Below are positions 58,201 through 64,000 of a DNA stretch of 64,000 bases, in pieces. Within the stretch, counting starts at the first letter, position 1. Each line of letters begins with the position of its first letter. The position numbers were made by a program, and so were the translations under genes. Origin of the DNA: Spinacia oleracea (taxonomy: Eukaryota > Streptophyta > Magnoliopsida > Caryophyllales > Amaranthaceae); NCBI RefSeq assembly GCF_020520425.1, contig NC_079490.1, forward strand, positions 5,146,001 through 5,210,000. Reading direction: 5' to 3'. A model generated the notes under the pieces. The model did not search any database. It was not told the origin of the DNA and saw only the letters and a list, made by a program, of their open reading frames with translations.

Positions 58201-59209
58201 ACAAATGTGATGAGTGGGGATGAAAATAATTTTTTCTATGTACCCTTATTTGTGTTTTATTTTTTTAATAAATAAGACATCGAATGGGGCACTAACAAAC
58301 TTATCCATCATTAGTTCGTTTTAATAAGGAGAATATCTATAAGCTATATGTGTCCAAAGTATAATGTAATTAGACAATCAAATTGTCAAACACTCTAGAA
58401 TAGGTTTTTAAAATTCAAAACTCTCTTACCAAAAATAACGTAAGTGTCGAGCCATCTAGGGCTAGGTTTGACGCATGGGGAAGAAAATAATTTTGTTTAT
58501 GTACCCTTATTTTATTTTATTTTTGATAAATAAGACACTGAATGGGGGCAATAACAAATTTATCCATCATTAAATAATTAGGAAAATATCTATAAGCTAT
58601 ATGTTTACAAAATATAATGTAACCGGACAACCAAAATTTCAAATATTCTTAGAGTTTTAAAATTAAAAACCCTCTTATCAAAAAATAATGTCGGTTCCAG
58701 GCGTTTAAAGCTTGGTTTGAGGTGGGTATGGATACACGGACGGGTGATGAAGCGGAGTTAATTTTATTTTCCGTCTATGAGGCGGAGTTTAGGACGGGGA
58801 CGGGCACGAGGATGAAAATTTTAGGCAGGTATAGGTGTTGAGGGACAAACCCCACCCCGCTTCGAAGTTATCTCTAGCTGAAAAAAGTATACGGTAGGGG
58901 GAGGTGTTAAATGATCGGTCAATGATGTAGATGACAGGGGAATATTAAGTGGGTGACACTATTGAAGTAAAGCTAGAGCGGATGAAAATAAATTTATGTT
59001 TGGCCTGGATTATGAAAGGGGAAGAAATTAAGGTTTTTAATTTGTTAAATAAATAAGACATGTAATGGGACAGTAACCGGTCTATCCATCATTAGTTTTA
59101 ATAAGAATATTATCTATAAGCTCTATTTTGATTTGTCTATAGTAATAGTTTAAATATGTAAATTTAATATGCAAATCATAAACCGTGCATCGCACGGGTA
59201 CTATACTAG
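55205..59209 (+). mobile_element. non-autonomous Helitron 2, composite
   Basis: It begins TCTATATAATATACTAAAAG and ends with the hairpin CCGTGCATCGCACGGG and CTATACTAG, between A and T, matching Helitron 1 at both ends. A second Helitron 5' end (TCTATATAATATAAAAGAG) occurs at 55591, so two elements are nested or fused with one shared 3' end. The interior contains repeats of ~265 bases (at about 58140, 58410 and 58660, with a further copy near 56640; AAAATTCAAAATTCTCTTAC) and a Mutator-like element. No helicase frame is present. Confidence 0.8.
57091..58080. mobile_element. Mutator-like non-autonomous element, 990 bp
   Basis: The ends GGAATAATTGACTGGAAAAA and GGTCAATTAATCC belong to a ~30-bp imperfect inverted repeat, continuing into TCCCAACTTT/AAAGTTGGGA. 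It is flanked by a perfect 9-bp target duplication TAAGTTATA (57082-57090 and 58081-58089). Removing it restores one of the Helitron's internal repeat units. No transposase frame. Confidence 0.92.
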
Positions 59210-59422
59210 TTCTTATCTATATGACACAATAGAGTTTTGGACACTATTCACGCAACCTCCTTTGACTTGTTTTTGTGGTTTATACTTAACTAATAAATTT
59301 TTTTAAATATTAACTTTTTAAAAAAAATTCTTATCCAAAATTGAAGGTTTTAATGTTTGAAATCGTGCATTGACAACGTGACTAAATAATTGTGTCATTT
59401 AAATAAAAACAGAGAAAGTACT

Positions 59423-59990
59423 TATTAAGCAATATTGTTTGTACTAGAGCTTGATTGTGGGTTGAATTTAGAAAAAATTAACATTATTAATACCCATACG
59501 TACATTTGAGTAATATTTATTAATCAATATTGTTTGTATTAGAGCTGAATGTGGGTCGAATTTAGAAAAAAATTAACATTTTATTAATACCCATATGTAC
59601 ATTTGAGTAATATTTATTAAGCAATATTGTTTGTATTAGAGCTTGAATGTGGGTCGAATTTAGAAAAAAATTAACATTATTAATACCCATATGTACATTT
59701 GAATAATATTTATTAAGCAATATTGTTGTATTAGAGCTTGAATGTGGGTCGAATTTAGAAAAAATTAACATTATTAATACCCATATGTACATTTGAGTAA
59801 TATTTACTCCGTATTAAGCAATATTGTTTGTATTAGAGCTTGAATGTGGGTTGAATTTAGAAAAATTAGCATTATTAATACCCATATGTACATTTGAGTA
59901 ATATTTATTAAGCAATATTGTTTCCATTAGAGCTTGAATGCGGGTTGGATTTAGAAAAATTAACATTATTAATACTAACTATGCATGGTC
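59423..59990. repeat. minisatellite, six copies of a ~97-base unit
   Basis: The marker AATATTG begins at 59431, 59526, 59623, 59719, 59820 and 59914, spacings of 94-101 bases. Each unit contains AGAGCTTGAATGTGGGT, TTAACATTATTAATACCCAT and ACATTTGAGTAATATTTATT. One unit has a 5-base CTCCG insert. Confidence 0.92.
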
Positions 59991-60008
59991 GTCTAATATT
60001 AAACCTAA

Positions 60009-60350
60009 TCTATACTATATATTAAAAGGCGATTAAAATCAAGTTCATCTGTCATGTGGCGCTCTCCCTCTTCCCTCTTTTGGTCTAACTTCATGCTTTA
60101 CCTACAATAAAAAATATAAATATTGTTTATAATAAGACTCGAACCCTTGATTTCAAGTTTCAAACAATAAAGAATTATCCACCAAGCTATATCATATTTG
60201 TTTTATTTCTTTCCATAAGAAATACAATAAATGACAAAATAGTAAAGAAAATAAAATAATAGAAGCATTTATTCACCTTTTTTTATATCTAATAGCATAA
60301 ATATATTTTTCATGTAATGATCCGGGACATCGCCCGGGATCAAAAACTAG
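60009..60350 (+). mobile_element. short non-autonomous Helitron 3
   Basis: It begins TCTATACTATATATTAAAAG and ends with the hairpin CCGGGACATCGCCCGG and ATCAAAAACTAG, between A (60008) and T (60351). It carries, on the minus strand at about 60127-60190, TAGCTTGGTGG and GGGTTCGAGTCTT, which resemble tRNA boxes A and B. Confidence 0.75.
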
Positions 60351-60652
60351 TTAACAATTATTTTAGATTAATTCTAACTATTTACTTACCCTTCTTCTTT
60401 AAACAGTCTTAGAAATTTCAGAACCTAATGGAACCGGTAAAACTCATTAAATATGGGTCCCGCCCCTATGTTCTTCTCCCTCATTCTTGCCATACTTTTT
60501 GCTCTGTTTTCAGGTAAGCATTTTGAATTAACCGGTAAGCAATATTTCTTGGTAACTCTCTATGATAATAAGCCCGCAACAAATTTATGGGTTTGAACAT
60601 GAATTTTTGTGTTAAAGCTAGTCTGGCGTGGCCCGAATTTTGATCACCTCTA
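60351..60652. other. spacer
   Basis: No feature supported. Confidence 0.4.
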
Positions 60653-60990
60653 AGGCTCCGTTTGGTAAAGCGTAAAACATTTTCAATGTAAAATGATTTT
60701 CCATGGAAAATATTTTTCAAAGGAAAACACAACTCCAAACTAGTTTTCCTTTGTTTGGTACCTTAAAAGGAAAATGGGAGAAGATGGTGAAGATTGAGGG
60801 GAAGAAAGGAGAGGGAGGTAAAGAGGAAAGAAGGAAAAGTGGTTCCCTCCCTTTCAAATGGAAAAGGGTTTTCCACATTTGAGGAGTCATGGAAAATTGT
60901 TTTCCATCATTTACCCAACCAAACAGCGTAAAATGATTGAAAAGGGGAAAATTGTTTTCCATAAAAACGTTTTATGTTGGTTTGGGTTAT
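60653..60990. mobile_element. probable MITE (CTCCGTTTGGTA type)
   Basis: GGCTCCGTTTGGTAAAGCG near 60654 is mirrored by ACCCAACCAAACAGCG near 60913. The interior holds many GGAAAATxxTTTTCC palindromes. Exact ends are unclear. Confidence 0.4.
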
Positions 60991-61175
60991 ACCCTGACCA
61001 AGTGGCCCTGCATAATTTGAAGTGCAACATTGAGCCTTAACTATTTCATTCATCACTGTGATGATTTGATGAACATTTTTGTTTTTCATGGGAGAATTTT
61101 GCTATTTTGGGGATAAATAAATAAGGGTGTTTTGATTATTACAAAAAGTTCAAAGGAATGATCAAGAAAAGAGGC

Positions 61176-61270
61176 TTACCAGTTACCAGTTGTAACTTCT
61201 ACTTCAGGAGTCTCAAAATTTTCTGGGTAATCAGGAACTCTGCCTCCCCATTGGCGGAAATTGTTTATAG
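61176..61270 (-). pseudogene. possible orphan exon
   Basis: On the minus strand, after an acceptor-like ATATCCAG, the frame reads [18 protein letters not shown] then [11 protein letters not shown] and a stop; a good splice donor (CTG/GTAAGCC) overlaps the end. The composition looks like real protein, but I do not recognise it and no partner exon is visible in 61280-61620. It may be a captured or left-behind exon. Confidence 0.3.
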
Positions 61271-61626
61271 CTGGATATCACAAAAAGTAATGGGAATCAA
61301 TAATTACATTAATATTTTTTTTAATACAATTCTGGAACATTACAAAAGCGAAAAATAAAGTGAAATAACATCGATCTTCCCATGCTATAATTTGAATTCT
61401 AAATGCGAGTTCTAAGATAAATCTCACCACCTGCAAATCCCATGCTACAATTTACAATGCACTATGAATTGGCCCCAAAATGTTAATCCCCATTGTTAAA
61501 CAGCCCCTAATCCGAAATTACATATGAACCCAAAACCAAAGAATAAAGAAGATGAATGTTATGATCTTTCTGGCAATGGATTTGAGGGATCCCCCCACTC
61601 CCCCACACAATACACAAAAAAAAAAA

Positions 61627-62285
61627 GAAAATGATAGAGGTCGCAACATGCGACCAATGATGACTTGACAAACTTATATGTCATAATTTAAATTGGAAAC
61701 TAAAATGTTAACTTATACTCCCTCCGTCCCTTAATACTCGCACCGGTTTGACCGGTGCGGAGTTTAAGACATTTGAATTGACTTATTAATTTAATTGGTG
61801 TTTGTGGATAGTGGGGTATTTTTTTTAATATAGTTAGTGGGAAATGTGTAAGGGGTGGGGAGTGGTGAGTGAGAGGTGTTGATTTTTAAATGATATTTTT
61901 GTAGGGAATAGGGGTGTAGGTGGGGTAGTAGGTAAGTATAAGAAATAATATAATATTGGTAAAGATTTCCATTTATAGAAGCGGTGCAAGTATTAAGGGA
62001 CGACCCGAAAAGGAAAGCGGTACAAGTATTAAGGGACGGAGGGAGTATAACCTATTATACATGTTTCAGAAACAGGTAAAAAAATCTTAATATTATAATT
62101 TGTTTTTTTTTTTTTTATATAGACTATTTTATTTACGTATTTTCATAGTAAAAAATATCATTCATAGTTAAAAGTATTCTGATGACGCATAGCTTACGTG
62201 ACACCTATATATACCAATTAAACTCCGACATGTAATATTATAACAACTAAATGTTGTCTCAACTTACGACATTTACCCATCACCC
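61627..62285. mobile_element. Mutator-like element, relative of 10952-18773
   Basis: The left end AATGATAGAGGTCGCAACATGCGAC and a decayed right end (CTTACGACATTTACCCATCA), plus inner stretches (AAAATCTTAATATT, TTTTCATAGTAAAAA, GATGACGCATAGCTTACGTG), match the other copy. It contains a Stowaway MITE. Ends are approximate and the A-rich flanks hide a target duplication. Confidence 0.6.
61718..62045. mobile_element. Stowaway MITE, complete
   Basis: The ends CTCCCTCCGTCCCTTAATAC and GTATTAAGGGACGGAGGGAG are inverted repeats with TA on both sides; same subfamily as 46520-46847. Confidence 0.95.
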
Positions 62286-62742
62286 AACAAAAAAACAAAA
62301 GTGGAACAGAAATAAATAATGTAAAAATTAGATATAAATACAAAAAAAACTCACAATTGAACATTGGGGATATGTTGGATAAGGTGGTAATCTCTGCCAT
62401 CAGGCTTGTTGTATCTATATATAAGAACTGGACAGCTAGAAATACCAAGGTGTTGTAGTGAGGTAAGATTTACTAATGATTGTGGAAGTGAAGTCAATTT
62501 TGGGCAGTTACCAATCCAAAGCTCACGGAGCAGGGTGAGCTTGCCAATCGCTTCTGGGAGTTGTGTCAAGGTGGGGAGAAACTCTATTACAAGTATCTCA
62601 AGCCTGGTTAGGCAACCAATTCCTTGATCAGGGATCTTCTTCTTCGTGAAATTATCGAATGCGAAGATTTGGAGATGCCGAATTATGAGATGTCGAATGG
62701 AATTTGGAGATTCAAACATCAAACTCTTGAGTTGCTCGCAAT

Positions 62743-63133
62743 TAGACCTGGTTATCGGGCGGGGCGGGTCAGGGTCGGTGCGGGTCAAAAGAGGGTCGGG
62801 TATTGAAAGGGTCATTTTTAGCGGGTCGATAATGGGCGGGTTAAAAGCGGGTCGCGGGTCATTAGCGGGTCATTAGTGGGCGGTCAATAAACGAGCAATG
62901 AAAAATGAAAAACAAAAGAGCCATGTGCAAGTACAAGTAAATACGAAGCTATACACGTAATTTTTTGTATCATTACTATTTTAATTTTCAAAATAATTGT
63001 AGTATAAGTTTGACCCTATAATGACCCTATCCAATAAAGGCCCTGTCCAATAAGAGCTCTGTCCAATAAAAGCCCTATTAACTTGACCCTAACCCTATAT
63101 CCATTGGACTACCCTATCCAATAACCAGGTCTA
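62743..63133. mobile_element. hAT-type MITE in the NLR coding region
   Basis: The ends TAGACCTGGTTATCGGG and CCAATAACCAGGTCTA are inverted repeats, with a perfect 8-bp target duplication CTCGCAAT (62735-62742 and 63134-63141). Confidence 0.93.
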
Positions 63134-63239
63134 CTCGCAATAGGATATTTCTAATGTGTGTAGATTACGCAACTCGCTACTGATTAACAGAGAAACTACT
63201 CCGTCGTGAATCGGAGTATTTTCCGGTGTGAAAAGAGTT

Positions 63240-63267
63240 GTTGATGATGATGATGATGATGATGATG
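63240..63267. repeat. GAT/ATC microsatellite in the NLR coding region
   Basis: About nine GAT triplets; read on the minus strand they encode the serine run after NQEHA. Its length is a multiple of three, so it does not break the frame. Confidence 0.9.
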
Positions 63268-63456
63268 CATGTTCCTGGTTTGATTCAAAAAGCTCCCTAT
63301 TGAATGCACAAGCTTTCAGTGACTCCAGCTTTGGTGCTAAAGGCATTGACAACAACTTTGGGCATCTATTTACTTCCAATTTCAGAAGGCGAGGGAAAAA
63401 CAACTGCCTTCGCTCACCATCACCAATTCACCATTACCAACATTATCCTTTCTTGG

Positions 63457-63875
63457 TAGAGCCGGCAAACGTGTCGGGTCGTGTTCGTGTCGAATATAAA
63501 TGGGTTGGAAAAGTCTCAACACTAACCCGACCCATTTAATAAACGTGTCGTGTTGACCCGTTCAACTAATCGTGTCATAATTTTTTTTGTGTCCGGTTCG
63601 TGTTGTCGTGTTTGTTCGATAAAGTTGACTTTATTATAAGATTTGTAACCGAATACATTAAATTATGGGATTGGTTGATTTTTCTTAATCGATTTAAGTC
63701 GTGTCAGTTTCGTGTTGAGAATTTCAACTCTTACCCGACCCATTTAAGTAAACGTGTCGTGTCGTGTTGACCCGTTAAATTAAACGGGTCGTAAACCTTG
63801 ACATTAACCCGCTTTTTTCGTGTCCGATTCGTGTCGTGTTATCGTGTCGTGTCGTGTCAGATTTTGCCAGCTCTA
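63457..63875. mobile_element. second hAT-type MITE in the NLR coding region
   Basis: The ends TAGAGCCGGCAAACG and ATTTTGCCAGCTCTA are inverted repeats, with a perfect 8-bp target duplication TTTCTTGG (63449-63456 and 63876-63883). GTGTCGTGTCGTGT motifs fill both ends. Confidence 0.93.
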
Positions 63876-64000
63876 TTTCTTGGTCTTGTCCACCCCTTTA
63901 ATTCTGTTAACAAAGTCAACTCCATGCCTTCTAAAGATGGGAAGTATTCGTTGATGTCATCCTCATCAAGGCATACAGACGGTGAGGTCAAGATAAATGT

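Larger units (their letters stand above)
62351..64000 (-). pseudogene. NLR resistance gene, LRR part, split by two hAT MITEs
   Basis: The C-terminal part of a nucleotide-binding LRR protein of the coiled-coil RGA type; the rest lies beyond the window edge. Fragments in order: 63999-63876 (CLDEDDINEYFPSLEGMELT, ending TELKGW); 63456-63134 (FPRLLKLEVNRCPKLLSMPL, HTLEISYC); 62742-62351 (QLKSLMFESPNSIRHLIIRH, LPEAIGKLTLLRELWIGNCP, LPQSLVNLTSLQHLGISSCP) and a stop at 62351-62353. The LRR pattern LxxLxIxxCPxLxxLP is clear. Removing the two insertions at 63457-63875 and 62743-63133 joins the reading frame without another break, so the gene was probably intact until they arrived. A GAT repeat at 63240-63267 encodes a serine run. 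As it stands the protein would end at a TAG at the edge of the downstream insertion. Confidence 0.88.

Noticed and set aside
59423..59990. Open frame on the minus strand through the ~97-base repeats
   Set aside because: It is a by-product of the tandem repeat, with no start context, no conservation signal and low-complexity content.
60127..60190. tRNA gene inside Helitron 3
   Set aside because: Box A-like and box B-like motifs are present but no acceptor stem or anticodon arm can be paired.
62743..63133. Intron in the NLR LRR region
   Set aside because: There are no GT-AG borders; the 8-bp target duplication and inverted ends show a hAT insertion.

Overview
The window is nuclear DNA of a flowering plant. 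It has multi-exon genes with GT-AG introns, plant receptor-kinase families, a plastid-targeted protein gene and an AT-rich background packed with plant transposable elements. The dominant Stowaway type (CTCCCTCCGTCCC ends, TA target duplications) and the LTR sequence recall Caryophyllales genomes such as Amaranthaceae (spinach, beet, quinoa). That placement rests on recall of sequence style, not on a search.

Layout. Positions 1-9.3 kb: a possible frameshifted small secreted peptide gene, the orphaned 3' flank of a wall-associated-kinase-like (WAK-like) gene, and a WAK-like pseudogene (3971-9257) broken by a frameshift, a stop codon, an insertion and a triplicated kinase segment. Positions 10.9-18.8 kb: a Mutator-like element holding a plant L1-type LINE, which itself holds a solo LTR. 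Positions 19-23 kb: nested MITEs and a hAT element. Positions 24.3-26.6 kb: an EFR/Xa21-type LRR receptor kinase pseudogene. Positions 28.6-43.9 kb: a WAK-like cluster on the minus strand, with a twice-frameshifted gene (28656-31434), a 50-base relic (32658-32707), one intact gene (34097-41114) and a C-terminal relic (about 43.8 kb). The intact gene carries a three-level transposon nest in its second intron. Positions 44.7-47.9 kb: an intact five-exon gene for a plastid-type integral membrane protein (DUF2301-like). Positions 48-53.9 kb: Harbinger/Tourist, hAT and Stowaway MITEs, some nested. Positions 54.1-54.3 kb: a small LEA_1-type gene with two G-boxes upstream. Positions 55-60.4 kb: Helitrons, a Mutator-like element with a perfect 9-bp target duplication, and a ~97-bp minisatellite. 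Positions 62.4-64 kb: the LRR end of an NLR resistance gene, interrupted by two hAT MITEs that each have perfect 8-bp target duplications.

Only three genes look intact: the WAK-like kinase at 34097-41114, the DUF2301-like gene and the LEA gene. The rest is a decaying immune-receptor neighbourhood (WAK, LRR-RLK, NLR) whose breakage can mostly be read from insertion footprints. No bacterial-type operons, CRISPR arrays or rRNA genes were seen. All calls come from reading the sequence by eye; no alignment or database search was run.
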